Program-made: the position numbers and the translations under genes | Assembly: GCF_004297405.1 (NCBI RefSeq) | Contig: NZ_SCVC01000033.1 | Location: 1-64,000 of the forward strand | Direction: 5' to 3' | Source of the DNA: Reyranella sp. | GTDB lineage: Bacteria; Pseudomonadota; Alphaproteobacteria; Reyranellales; Reyranellaceae | DNA length: 64,000 bases | Notes under the pieces: generated by a model | What the model was told of the DNA's origin: nothing | Databases searched by the model: none | What the model saw: the letters and a program-made list of their open reading frames with translations, nothing else | Part shown: positions 24,051 to 32,686 of the stretch, piece after piece | Layout: every line of letters begins with the position of its first letter | Numbering within the stretch: the first letter of the stretch is position 1

Positions 24051-25202
24051 ATGAAGTCTCCCGCTCTCCTCGGCAGGATCACTGCCGTCTTCCGTCAATC
24101 CGGCGCCATGGACAAAGGGAAGGGCAAGGTCACCGGGGTGATCGCCCTGACCTTGGGCGGCCTTGCCGTGCTGGCAGTGCTGGCATTCCATTTCCCGCAG
24201 TACCTGACGACGCCCGACCTCCGGAAGAAGTACGACGTCGCCATCCTGCGCGAGATCATGCTGGTCGGCATGGTGATCGCAGGCGGCATGGCGCTCGCCA
24301 ACCTGATCCGGTTGCGCAATCGCTGGCTGAACGGCACGGCGCTGGCGCTGATCCTGCTCGCCGCGGCGCTGGGCGGGCATCGCGTGCCGGTCGACGACTT
24401 CCCCGACAACACGCCCTATGTCGGCCTGGATTGGTTCATCCTCGACCTGCTCGGCTCGAGCATGATCTTCATCCTGATCGAGAAGCTGTTTCCTCTGCAT
24501 CGCGACCAGCCGGTGTTCCGGCCGGGGTGGCAGACCGACTTCACGCATTTCATCGTGAACCATCTGCTGGTCGGGCTGGCGCTGCTGATCGTGAATTTTG
24601 CCATCCATCGGCTGTTCGGCTGGATGGTATGGCCACCCCTGCAGAAGTGGGTGGGCGGGCTGCCGTTCTTCGCCGAGCTGTTCCTGGTCATTCTGGTAGC
24701 CGACCTGGTGCAATACTGGACGCACCGCGCCTATCACGAGATTCCCTTCCTCTGGCGCTTCCATGCCGTGCATCACAGTGCCGAGTACATGGACTGGATG
24801 GCGGGGTCGCGGCTGCATCTCTTCGAACTGCTGACGACGCGCGTCTCGATCCTGGGCGTGCTCTATGTCCTGGGTTTCAACCAGACCACGACCGACATCT
24901 ATATCGTGATCGTTGGCTTCCAGGCGGTGTTCAACCACGCCAACGTGCGGGTGCCGATAATCTTCGCCAAGGCGCCGCTTAAATGGCTGATCGTGACACC
25001 CGATTTCCATCACTGGCATCACAGTTCGGAGCGCGAGGCGATCGACCGCAACTATGCCGCCCACTTCGCCTTCATCGATTATATCTTCGGCACCGCGGTG
25101 AAGTCGGAGCGCCGCTTCCCTGGCAAATACGGCGTGCTGGGTGACTACATGCCGCCGGGCTTCGTGCGCCAGCAGCTCTTCCCCTTCACTTGGAAAGGTT
25201 GA
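24051..25202 (+). CDS. Fatty acid hydroxylase / sterol desaturase family membrane protein
   Basis: About 383 residues from the ATG at 24051; an in-frame ATG at 24108 is also possible. It has five to six membrane helices and the di-iron His clusters HRAYH, HAVHH and HHWHH, the hallmark of the family. Substrates in the family include sterols, fatty acids, carotenoids and hopanoids. The N-terminal half adds extra membrane helices. It overlaps the convergent MFS gene by 17 bp. A second family member lies at 32687. Confidence 0.85.
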   Translation: MKSPALLGRITAVFRQSGAMDKGKGKVTGVIALTLGGLAVLAVLAFHFPQYLTTPDLRKKYDVAILREIMLVGMVIAGGMALANLIRLRNRWLNGTALALILLAAALGGHRVPVDDFPDNTPYVGLDWFILDLLGSSMIFILIEKLFPLHRDQPVFRPGWQTDFTHFIVNHLLVGLALLIVNFAIHRLFGWMVWPPLQKWVGGLPFFAELFLVILVADLVQYWTHRAYHEIPFLWRFHAVHHSAEYMDWMAGSRLHLFELLTTRVSILGVLYVLGFNQTTTDIYIVIVGFQAVFNHANVRVPIIFAKAPLKWLIVTPDFHHWHHSSEREAIDRNYAAHFAFIDYIFGTAVKSERRFPGKYGVLGDYMPPGFVRQQLFPFTWKG

Positions 25203-26364
25203 GCTGGGAAGGGCTGAGGCGGCGCTGCCGTTCGGCAAGCAGCGAGAGCAGCGCCGCTACCACCAGCGCCGCCGCCGCAACGAGCGATGGCGTCGAGAGA
25301 CTGCCGGTGGCGTCGTAGACATAGCCCGCGAAGATCGGGCCCAGGATCTGGCCGAGGCTGAAGGAGACAGTCATCAACGCGATGCTGCGGCGGGGATCAC
25401 CCGTGCTGCCCTCGCGGGCCGCGACCAGGCCGAGCGCCGTCAGGCCCACGAACGTGCCGCCCAGGAAGATCGCCGCGACGACCACACCGGCCGTTTGCAC
25501 CCAAAGCGCACTGGCCGCCACGCCGATGGCTTCGACGAGGTTGGCCACGACATAGGCGCGCATCACGCCCCACCGGGTGCCGAGGGCGGTCCAGAGCGCC
25601 ACAGACGGCACGGCGCTCAGGCCCACGACCAGCCAGATATACGGTTCGAGATGGGCGATTGCCGGTGCGCCACGCACCAGATCGACGATGAAGGTGGCCG
25701 TGATCACGTAGCCGAAACCGAACAGACCATACGCCACGATCAGCGCGATGAACCCCGGAGAGACCCCAGTCACGCTCTGGGTCCGTACGGTCCGCGGCAC
25801 CGCCTCGTCGGGTGGTACCAAAGCGGCAACAGCGATGACCGCGGCGAAACAAAGAACGGCGCTGGCAAACCACAGCATCTGCCAGGAGGCGTGCGCCATT
25901 AGCAGCGTTGCTACCAGGATTGCAGAAAGCGCAATGCCGCTGCCGACGCCCGCGAAGTGCACGGCGGAGAGCGAGGCGCGGCCGGCGGCCGCGAGCCGAT
26001 CGAGCACCAGGGCCGAGCTGAAGATCAGGACAAAGGCGCTGGCGGCACCGGCGATCAGCCGCAGCGCGATGAAGGGCGGCATGGTCGTGGCCGCGCCCAT
26101 ACCGGCGAGGCAGATCGCGTTGACGGCGAGTGCCGCCAGCAGCCAGGTCCGGCGCGAACCGGGAAGCCGCAACGCTCCCAGCAGGGCGCCTGCGAGATAG
26201 CCGATGAAGTTGGCCGAGGCGATCAGGCCGGCCTGGCCCTTGGTGAGCTGCAGCGCTTCGACCATCGGCGGCAGGATCGGCGTGTAGACGAAGCGTCCGA
26301 TGCCGAGGCCGGCCGCCATCGCCAGAAGGCCGCCGATTGCGAGCAGGAGAGGGCGTTTTTTCAT
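25186..26364 (-). CDS. MFS transporter, YbfB/YjiJ-like
   Basis: A 392-residue, 12-helix major facilitator. The start MKKRPLLLAIGG is at 26364. The 'GLGIGRFVYTPILPPMVEALQLTKGQAGLIASANFIGYLAGALLG' region matches the YbfB/YjiJ-type group, whose substrates are poorly known. It is divergent from the LysRS gene and convergent with the desaturase gene. Confidence 0.85.
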   Translation of the reverse strand: MKKRPLLLAIGGLLAMAAGLGIGRFVYTPILPPMVEALQLTKGQAGLIASANFIGYLAGALLGALRLPGSRRTWLLAALAVNAICLAGMGAATTMPPFIALRLIAGAASAFVLIFSSALVLDRLAAAGRASLSAVHFAGVGSGIALSAILVATLLMAHASWQMLWFASAVLCFAAVIAVAALVPPDEAVPRTVRTQSVTGVSPGFIALIVAYGLFGFGYVITATFIVDLVRGAPAIAHLEPYIWLVVGLSAVPSVALWTALGTRWGVMRAYVVANLVEAIGVAASALWVQTAGVVVAAIFLGGTFVGLTALGLVAAREGSTGDPRRSIALMTVSFSLGQILGPIFAGYVYDATGSLSTPSLVAAAALVVAALLSLLAERQRRLSPSQLNLSK

Positions 26365-26434
26365 TGCAGGCGCGGCACTTTGGGCGCTTCGCGCGATTGA
26401 CGCAAATGGCCCCCGCACCTAGTTTGACCAATCC

Positions 26435-28036
26435 ATGTCTCAGATTGATCGTACCCTCGCCGAGGCCGCGCGCGCGTGGCCGTTTGAAGAAGCCCGCAAG
26501 CTCGTCGCCCGCGTTGGCGGCAAAACGCCGGCGAAAGGCTACGTGCTGCTCGAGACCGGCTACGGTCCGTCGGGGCTCCCGCATATCGGCACGTTCGGCG
26601 AGGTCGTGCGCACCACGATGGTGCGCCAGGCGTTCCGGCGCCTCAGCGACGTGCCGGCGCGGCTGTTCTGCTTCTCCGACGACATGGACGGGCTGCGCAA
26701 GGTGCCCGACAACGTGCCGAACAAGGAGATGTTGGCGCAGCATCTCGGTAAGCCGCTCACGGCGGTGCCGGATCCGTTCAGCAACGAGCATCCGAGCTTC
26801 GGCGCGGCCAATAACGCGCGCCTGCGCGCCTTCCTCGATTCCTTCGGCTTCGAATACGAGTTCCAGTCGGCCACCGATTGGTACAAGTCCGGCCGCTTCG
26901 ACAAGATGCTGCTGACCATGCTGCAGCATTACGACGAGGTGCAGGCGGTGATGCTGCCGACACTCGGCGAGGAGCGTCGCGCGACCTACTCGATCTTCCT
27001 GCCGATCTCGCCCAAGACCGGCCGCGTCCTGCAGGTGCCGTTAGTCAAGGTCGATGCCGATGCCGGCACGATCGTCTACCACGACGAGGACGGTTCCTTG
27101 GTCGAGACGCCGGTCACCGGCGGCAACGTCAAGCTGCAGTGGAAGGCCGATTGGGCCGGCCGCTGGTTTGCGCTCGACGTCGACTACGAGATGTTCGGCA
27201 AGGATCTCATCCCCTCGGCTGAGCTCTCGGCCAAGATCGTGAAGATCCTGGGCGGCAAGCCGCCGGAAGGTTTCAATTACGAGCTCTTCCTCGACGAAGA
27301 GGGCAAGAAGATCTCCAAGTCCAAGGGCAACGGGCTCTCGGTCGAGGAGTGGCTGCGCTATGCGCCGCCGGAATCGCTGGCGCTCTACATGCAGCAGCAG
27401 CCGCGACGCGCCAAGCGCCTCTACTTCGACGTGATCCCGCGTGCCGTCGACGACTACCTTTCCGCCGTCGAGAAGTTGCCGGCCGATGAACCCGCCAAGG
27501 CGCTGGAGAATCCCGCCTGGCACATTCACAACGGCACGGCGCCGACCAATTCGGCCGCCGGCGTTACCTTCGGCATGCTGCTGAATCTTGCCGGTGTGGC
27601 GAATACCGAAGACAAGAACGTGCTGTGGCAATACCTGCGCCGTTATGTGCCGGGCGCGACGCCGGAGAATGCGCCGTATCTCGACCGGCTGTTGGCCGGT
27701 GCGGTCGCCTACTACCAGGACTTCGTCAAGGCTTCGAAGAAGTTCCGCCTGCCCAACGACAAGGAGCGCGCGGCGCTGCAGGATCTTGCCGCGACTCTAC
27801 GGAAGATCGATGAGACGGCGACAGCCGAGGTCATCCAGGACGAGGTCTACGAGGCAGGCAAGCGGCACTTCGCCAAGGAAGAGCTGCGTCAGTGGTTCAA
27901 GGCCCTCTACGAGGTGCTGCTGGGCAGCGAGCAGGGGCCGCGCATGGGCGCGTTCATCAAGCTCTACGGTCGCGACAATGTCGTGAAGCTGATCGAACGC
28001 GCGCTCGCCGGCGAGGATCTGGGCAAGGCGGCCTGA
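26435..28036 (+). CDS. lysK: Lysyl-tRNA synthetase, class I
   Basis: A 533-residue class I aminoacyl-tRNA synthetase. The HIGH-type motif is PHIG (H50), and the KMSKS-type motif is KISKS (292-296) followed by KGNG. The archaeal/alphaproteobacterial class I LysRS fold is clear from 'GYGPSGLPHIGTFGE' and 'FCFSDDMDGLRK'. It charges tRNA-Lys. Class I LysRS is common in alphaproteobacteria and helps place the organism. It is followed 2 bp later by an AllA-like gene. Confidence 0.95.
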   Translation: MSQIDRTLAEAARAWPFEEARKLVARVGGKTPAKGYVLLETGYGPSGLPHIGTFGEVVRTTMVRQAFRRLSDVPARLFCFSDDMDGLRKVPDNVPNKEMLAQHLGKPLTAVPDPFSNEHPSFGAANNARLRAFLDSFGFEYEFQSATDWYKSGRFDKMLLTMLQHYDEVQAVMLPTLGEERRATYSIFLPISPKTGRVLQVPLVKVDADAGTIVYHDEDGSLVETPVTGGNVKLQWKADWAGRWFALDVDYEMFGKDLIPSAELSAKIVKILGGKPPEGFNYELFLDEEGKKISKSKGNGLSVEEWLRYAPPESLALYMQQQPRRAKRLYFDVIPRAVDDYLSAVEKLPADEPAKALENPAWHIHNGTAPTNSAAGVTFGMLLNLAGVANTEDKNVLWQYLRRYVPGATPENAPYLDRLLAGAVAYYQDFVKASKKFRLPNDKERAALQDLAATLRKIDETATAEVIQDEVYEAGKRHFAKEELRQWFKALYEVLLGSEQGPRMGAFIKLYGRDNVVKLIERALAGEDLGKAA

Positions 28037-28038
28037 GC

Positions 28039-28698
28039 GTGTCCGATACCGTCGTCATCGACTACCTCAATCCGGATGTTCCATCAGGGCTGCGTCTCCT
28101 CGATGTGCCGCTGGTGCGTGCCGATGCGAAGTCGCTCAAAGGGTATGGCGAGGTCGTGCGCGATCCTAAGAAGCACCGGATCGAGATCGTACCCTGGCCG
28201 CTGACTGGCTGGCGGCGGCTCGATGCCGGCACTGGCATAGAAGGCGGTACGACCGAAGGCACCTTCGCCTGCGAATGGCGGGGCAACGAGCTGATCGGCC
28301 GCAACGAGGCGGTGGGTGGCCATTATGTCATTGGCTTCCGCGATCTACCGGAAACGGCGCGGCCCGGCGTGAAGCTGAGCGAAGGGCGCGTGCTCCTGTG
28401 GCATTGCAACTATCATCCGGACGGCGGCCAGCTCTTCTGGCCGCTCGATGGCCGGCCGTTCGTGGTGCCGGTGTCGCTGCCGGGCGACGATCTGAAGCCC
28501 GAAGCGTTCAAGGCCTTCTGGTCGGATGGCAGCTTCGGCATCTACATCAATCCCGGCGTCTGGCACGAAGGCGTGTTTCCGGTGAACCCGACAGGCCGCT
28601 TCTTCGACAAGCAGGGCAAGGTGCATGCGCGCGTGAGCTGCGACCTCGCCCGTGAGTTCGGCGTGCTGTTGGCCGTGCCGCTTCCCCACAGCCTCTAG
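28039..28698 (+). CDS. Ureidoglycolate lyase (AllA)-family protein
   Basis: A 219-residue cupin-fold protein starting at a GTG 2 bp after the lysK stop. It resembles AllA: 'GHYVIGFRDLPE...', 'PFVVPVSLPGD' and 'YINPGVWHEGVFPV', which contains the family PGVWH motif. AllA releases urea and glyoxylate from ureidoglycolate in purine/allantoin breakdown. No other allantoin gene is nearby, so the role in this locus is uncertain; it may be a related family with another substrate. Confidence 0.65.
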   Translation: MSDTVVIDYLNPDVPSGLRLLDVPLVRADAKSLKGYGEVVRDPKKHRIEIVPWPLTGWRRLDAGTGIEGGTTEGTFACEWRGNELIGRNEAVGGHYVIGFRDLPETARPGVKLSEGRVLLWHCNYHPDGGQLFWPLDGRPFVVPVSLPGDDLKPEAFKAFWSDGSFGIYINPGVWHEGVFPVNPTGRFFDKQGKVHARVSCDLAREFGVLLAVPLPHSL

Positions 28699-28727
28699 AA
28701 CGACAGCCATCGGCGCTTCTTTTGTGC

Positions 28728-28756
28728 TTGTCTATTTATATTCCAAGGAATATATT
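28728..28756 (+). promoter_or_regulatory. Sigma-70-type promoter of the nitroreductase-marR unit
   Basis: A -35 of TTGTCT (28728-28733) and a -10 of TATATT (28751-28756) are separated by 17 bp. The -10 falls between two palindromic operators, so a bound repressor would block RNA polymerase. Confidence 0.6.
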
Positions 28757-28773
28757 AATATTCCTTGGAATAT
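28738..28773. promoter_or_regulatory. Paired palindromic operators (MarR sites)
   Basis: Two copies of ATATTCC-NN-GGAATAT occur at 28738-28753 (AA centre) and 28758-28773 (TT centre). Each is a palindrome, and the pair is a perfect inverted repeat with a 4 bp spacer. Centre-to-centre distance is 20 bp, about two helical turns. They overlap the promoter 15 bp ahead of the nitroreductase start. The MarR protein encoded downstream in the same unit is the obvious candidate ligand. Confidence 0.85.
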
Positions 28774-28787
28774 TTAGAGGGTTTTTC

Positions 28788-29933
28788 ATGGCTCTTTCAC
28801 GCAAGGCTCTCCTCCGAGTGCTGGGCGGTGGTGTCGTGGTCGCGGCGGGAGCCGTCGTGGGGATCCCACGGCTGGACGCCATGCCGGCCAGCGCGATCGA
28901 AGGCTGGGCTGGTCCCGGACCGTCGGATACCGACCCGCGGCGGCGCGCTTTGGCTTGGGCGCTGCTGGCGCCCAATCCGCACAATCTGCAATCCTGGGCG
29001 GTCGACCTCTCTCAGCCCGATACGATCCTGCTCCATGTCGACGGCAGGCGACTGCTGCCCGCGACCGACCCGTTCTCGCGCCAGATCCTGATCGGCCATG
29101 GTTGTTTCCTCGAGATCCTGACGATGGCAGCGGCGGCCGAGGGCTGGCGCGCCGACGTTTCGATCTTCCCTGCGGGCGAGTGGTCGCTGGACAGGCCGGT
29201 CGCGCGCATCGTCTTCACGCGGCAATACGGCATTGCGGTCGATCCGCTGTTTGCCGAGGTGCCGCGCCGGCGCACCGTGAAGACCAAGTTCGAGGCAAGG
29301 CCGCTCGATCCCGCGCATCGCGCTGCGCTGCTTGCGGCTCACACCGCGACCGCACTGCCGCTGTCGATCGTCGACGAGGCAGACAAGGTCGAGCGCCTGC
29401 GGGCGCTCGCCATCGCTGGTTCTGAGCTCGAGATGAACACGTATCTCACCCACAAGGAGAGCATCGACGTTGTGCGCATCGGCGCTGCCGAGATCGCGGC
29501 CCACCGCGATGGCATTGCGCTGAAGGGACCGATGATCTGGGCGCTGCGCCAAGCCGGGCAAATGACGCCCGAGAAGGCGATGACTCCCGGCACACTCGCC
29601 TGGAGCGGCGGCCGCGACTATGCCCTGGCAGGCTATGCCAGCGCGCGGGCCTTCGGATGGATCGCCAGCGCCGACAATACGCGCGCTACGCAAATCGCCG
29701 TCGGCCGCGCCTTCGTGCGTCTGCAGCTCAAGGCGACGTCGCTCGGCGTGGCATTGCAACCGCACAGCCAGACCCTGCAGGAATATCCCGAGATGGCCGA
29801 GCTACGCAGGGCCATGCACAAAGAAACCGATGTAGCAGGCGACGCCACGCTGCAGATGCTCTTCCGGCTGGGCTATGCTGCCGATCCCGGCCCGTCGCCA
29901 AGACGGGCGCTGCAGAGCTTCCTGGCCGCATGA
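28788..29933 (+). CDS. Nitroreductase-family (Acg-like) FMN protein with N-terminal signal/anchor
   Basis: A 381-residue protein whose N-terminus (SRKALLRVLGGGVVVAAGAV) is a signal or membrane anchor. The body has the 'LAPNPHNLQSW' motif of nitroreductase/Acg-type flavoproteins near residue 60 and a second half domain to the C-terminus. It is likely an envelope-associated flavin oxidoreductase or FMN-binding stress protein. The ATG at 28788 is chosen because the longer upstream frame would begin inside the operator region. It overlaps the marR start by 4 bp. Confidence 0.72.
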   Translation: MALSRKALLRVLGGGVVVAAGAVVGIPRLDAMPASAIEGWAGPGPSDTDPRRRALAWALLAPNPHNLQSWAVDLSQPDTILLHVDGRRLLPATDPFSRQILIGHGCFLEILTMAAAAEGWRADVSIFPAGEWSLDRPVARIVFTRQYGIAVDPLFAEVPRRRTVKTKFEARPLDPAHRAALLAAHTATALPLSIVDEADKVERLRALAIAGSELEMNTYLTHKESIDVVRIGAAEIAAHRDGIALKGPMIWALRQAGQMTPEKAMTPGTLAWSGGRDYALAGYASARAFGWIASADNTRATQIAVGRAFVRLQLKATSLGVALQPHSQTLQEYPEMAELRRAMHKETDVAGDATLQMLFRLGYAADPGPSPRRALQSFLAA

Positions 29934-30388
29934 CAGAACCGCCGCTTGCCTTTCGCATCGTCAACTGGATCGCCATCATCGACCAGTTGACCACGACCGA
30001 GGGCAACCGCCTCCTGAAGCCGCTCGGTTTGCCGCTGCCGCAGCTCGTGGTGCTGAACCACTTCAGCCATCGCCCGGACGAAGCCAAGACCGTGACGTCG
30101 ATCGCCCGCGCGCTGCAACAACCGCAGCCGGGCGTCACCAAGACGGTGCAGAAGATGGTGGCGCTGGGCTTCCTGCGCGAACGCAGCAACGGCGCTGACG
30201 GACGCTCCAAGTTTTTGGTTCTTACACCGGCCGGGCTTGCCAAGCATCGCGCCGCAGTGGCGGCGCTGACACCGTGGACCCAGCGTGCCTTCGCGGACTG
30301 GTCGGAGAAGGACCAGCGTACGCTGTTTGCGATGCTCGACCGCCTCAAGATCTGGTTCGACCGGGATCGAGACCAGCCGCGGCCATGA
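29930..30388 (+). CDS. MarR-family regulator
   Basis: A 152-residue winged-helix protein ('TVTSIARALQQPQPGVTKTVQKMVALGFLRERSNGADGRSKFLVLTPAG'), with recognition helix and wing about residues 55-105. Its ATG overlaps the nitroreductase stop (ATGA), so the two are translationally coupled. It probably autoregulates through the double palindrome at 28738-28773. Its 3' end overlaps the convergent TetR gene by 44 bp. Confidence 0.88.
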   Translation: MTEPPLAFRIVNWIAIIDQLTTTEGNRLLKPLGLPLPQLVVLNHFSHRPDEAKTVTSIARALQQPQPGVTKTVQKMVALGFLRERSNGADGRSKFLVLTPAGLAKHRAAVAALTPWTQRAFADWSEKDQRTLFAMLDRLKIWFDRDRDQPRP

Positions 30389-30980
30389 AGACGCCGGCCA
30401 GCGCCGACGCGGCCTCGGGTTGCTCGAGCGCTGCGGCGTCCTGCGCCAGCATCTCCCAGACAGTGCCTTCGACGGCGGCCATCGCGACGGCAAGACGTGC
30501 GACATCCGGCACGCCCTCGGCCAGGGGCGCCAGCTTGGCCCGGAACGCCGGCGCATAGCTCCGCGCCTCCTCAATGATGGCCTGGCGGCCCTGTACCTCG
30601 GGCAGCGCATCGCGCAGCGCCAGCGACAGATCGAGGCTGGTACGCTTCTCGGTGAGGAACGCGGCCATGGCACGACCGATCGCTTCCTTGAGATTCGCTG
30701 CGCCCGCAAGGTCGACACCGATCGCGGCCGACATGAGCTTGCGCGTGCGGCGGCGCACGATCTCGACGGCGACTGCGGCGCGGTTGGGGAAGTACTGGTA
30801 GAGCGAGCCGACCGATACGCCCGCCAGCTCCGCCACCTTCGTGGTGGTGCAAGCGGTCCATCCGCCCTCGCGCAAAATGCGAATCGCGGCCTCGACGATG
30901 GCGTCCACGGTCGCGGTGGAACGATCCTGCGATGGCTTCTTGCGCGGCTTCAACGCGCTCGGCACGGCGGCGGCTCCCAT
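30345..30980 (-). CDS. TetR-family regulator
   Basis: A 211-residue protein. A basic N-terminus (KPRKKPSQDRS) leads into the helix-turn-helix 'CTTTKVAELAGVSVGSLYQYFPNRAAV' (about 35-70), then a helical ligand domain. I start it at the ATG at 30980 and reject a much longer upstream frame that lies antisense to the SDR gene. It is divergent from the SDR (61 bp gap) and probably controls it. Confidence 0.85.
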   Translation of the reverse strand: MGAAAVPSALKPRKKPSQDRSTATVDAIVEAAIRILREGGWTACTTTKVAELAGVSVGSLYQYFPNRAAVAVEIVRRRTRKLMSAAIGVDLAGAANLKEAIGRAMAAFLTEKRTSLDLSLALRDALPEVQGRQAIIEEARSYAPAFRAKLAPLAEGVPDVARLAVAMAAVEGTVWEMLAQDAAALEQPEAASALAGVFMAAAGLDPGRTRS

Positions 30981-31041
30981 GCGAATGGACGATGGTAGGG
31001 GCTGCTCCCATCTTCGACTGAGATCAGCCGGAGTCAAAGCC

Positions 31042-31995
31042 ATGTCGTCGATCGTCCATCTTGTTACCGGCGCTACCTCGGGCGTTGGCCTCGAGCTCGC
31101 CCGGGCGCTGCTCGCCGACTCCTCGCATCGCCTGATCGTCGGGGCTCGCCGTCCGGCGGCTGCAACGACGCTGCGCGCACTGGCCGGCCCGGACCGGCTC
31201 GCCATATTGCCACTGGACCTCGCTTCGCTGGCCTCGACCCATGCCTTTGCCGATCTCGTCGAAGCCCGGCTCGCCGATACGCCGCTGGCGTCGCTCGCTG
31301 CCAATGCAGGCCTGCAGATCGTGGGCCCGCGACGCCTGACCACGGATGGCTACGAGGAAACCTTTCAGGCCAACTGGCTCGCGCACGCCGTGCTGATCGA
31401 CCGGCTGCGACCGTCGATGGCGCCTCGGGCGCCAGTGGCGATCACCGCCAGCGGCACGCACGATCCAGCGGATGTCGGCGCCCGCCGCTTCGGCTTTCGC
31501 GGTGGCATCTATGTCGGCATCGATCGCGTCGCGCACGGCGATCTCGATGCGGCAGTGCCGGTCAAGCAGCAAGGCATGGACCGCTATGCCACCTCCAAGC
31601 TCTGCGCGATTCTCGACGTCTACGCGCTGGCCCGACGCGGGCTGCCGGAAGGGCCGCGCTTCTTTGCCTTCGATCCCGGTCTCATGCCAGGCACGGGCCT
31701 GGCGCGCGAGCGGTCGACCGTCGAGCGCTGGGCCTGGTCGAACCTGATGCCGCTGCTGGCGCACGTCATGCCGGGCGCCAGCACGCCGCACCGTTCGGCC
31801 GCCGCCTACGCCCAGCTCTTGACCGGTCGCGTCTTCGCGCACGAGACGGGTGTCCATCTCGACTTCACGCTGGCCGCGACGTCGAGTTCTCCCGATTCCC
31901 ATCGCGTCGACTGGCAGGACGAGGTGGCCGACTTCGCCCGCGGCGTGGCTCAGGCCTCACGCTCCACCGCCGACCGCGTGACGGCATCGAGGTAG
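31042..31995 (+). CDS. Short-chain dehydrogenase/reductase
   Basis: A 317-residue SDR with an NAD(P) motif of TGATSGVG near the N-terminus, an 'AANAG' motif, and the catalytic Tyr-x3-Lys in 'DRYATSKLCAI'. It resembles protochlorophyllide-reductase/retinol-dehydrogenase-like SDRs of bacteria. The TetR gene is divergent. Its 3' end overlaps a second, convergent TetR gene by 46 bp. Substrate unknown. Confidence 0.82.
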   Translation: MSSIVHLVTGATSGVGLELARALLADSSHRLIVGARRPAAATTLRALAGPDRLAILPLDLASLASTHAFADLVEARLADTPLASLAANAGLQIVGPRRLTTDGYEETFQANWLAHAVLIDRLRPSMAPRAPVAITASGTHDPADVGARRFGFRGGIYVGIDRVAHGDLDAAVPVKQQGMDRYATSKLCAILDVYALARRGLPEGPRFFAFDPGLMPGTGLARERSTVERWAWSNLMPLLAHVMPGASTPHRSAAAYAQLLTGRVFAHETGVHLDFTLAATSSSPDSHRVDWQDEVADFARGVAQASRSTADRVTASR

Positions 31996-32603
31996 GCCGT
32001 CACCAGACGCACGATTTCATCCTCGAACGCGCGGCTTCTGAAAAAGGGCTGCTCTTCAAGCACCGCGGCGCGGATGGTGCCCATCATGCTGCGTGACAGC
32101 ACGAACACCTGCTCTGGCGAAAGCGTGGCCAGCATCGGCTTCGGTCCGCGGCCGACCTGCTCACTGGCGTGGGCGATAAAGGCTGCCAGAGGCGCCATCG
32201 TCTCCAAGCCGCGTCCTTGCGCCAGGATTGCCTGCAGCACGGCCTTGCGGGCGCGCTGGCGTCCGCGAAAGGCATTCACGATCGCACGCACCATGGCGCG
32301 TACACGGCCCTCGACTAAGGGATGGGCTTCGGCCTGGAGCGCACGGCCGACATCGCTCAACGCCAGTTCGAGTTCCTGCTGAGCCAGGGCGAGCAGGATC
32401 GCGGTCTTGTCGCCGAAATACTGGTAGAGCGTGCCGACACTGACGCCTGCGCGCTCAGCGACGGCGTTGGTCGTAAAGGCGCTGAGCCCGCCGGCTTCCA
32501 AAACCTGAGCCGCTGCCTCCAGAATTGCAGCCACTGTCTCGGTCGCGCGTGCCTGACGCGGAATTCGGCGTTTGTTTCCAACGGATTGGCGGCGTGTGGC
32601 CAT
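31950..32603 (-). CDS. TetR-family regulator
   Basis: A 217-residue protein. The helix-turn-helix 'FTTNAVAERAGVSVGTLYQYFGDKTAIL' (about 42-70) follows an Arg-rich N-terminus, with a helical C-terminal domain behind it. It is divergent from the second sterol-desaturase-family gene. A 27 bp palindrome sits between the two starts and is its likely operator. Confidence 0.88.
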   Translation of the reverse strand: MATRRQSVGNKRRIPRQARATETVAAILEAAAQVLEAGGLSAFTTNAVAERAGVSVGTLYQYFGDKTAILLALAQQELELALSDVGRALQAEAHPLVEGRVRAMVRAIVNAFRGRQRARKAVLQAILAQGRGLETMAPLAAFIAHASEQVGRGPKPMLATLSPEQVFVLSRSMMGTIRAAVLEEQPFFRSRAFEDEIVRLVTAYLDAVTRSAVEREA

Positions 32604-32632
32604 GGCGTTGCTCCGACAGAAAAGGCGAGTCT

Positions 32633-32659
32633 AAGAATGTGAGCATTGCTCATATTCTT
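32633..32659. promoter_or_regulatory. TetR operator between tetR and desaturase-family gene
   Basis: AAGAATGTGAGCA (32633-32645) and TGCTCATATTCTT (32647-32659) are inverted repeats with one mismatch around a single central T. The site lies 30 bp from the tetR start and 28 bp from the desaturase start, so it is placed to repress both. Confidence 0.8.
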
Positions 32660-32686
32660 GGGACTGCAAAGCCTCTGGAGCGCTTC

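Noticed and set aside
25397..26929. 510-codon minus frame over the MFS and lysK genes
   Set aside because: It is a shadow frame with no domain, spanning the MFS gene in another frame and the plus-strand lysK start.
31000..31343. N-terminal extension of the TetR frame at 30345
   Set aside because: It runs antisense through the SDR gene and is low-complexity. A normal TetR N-terminus starts at 30980.
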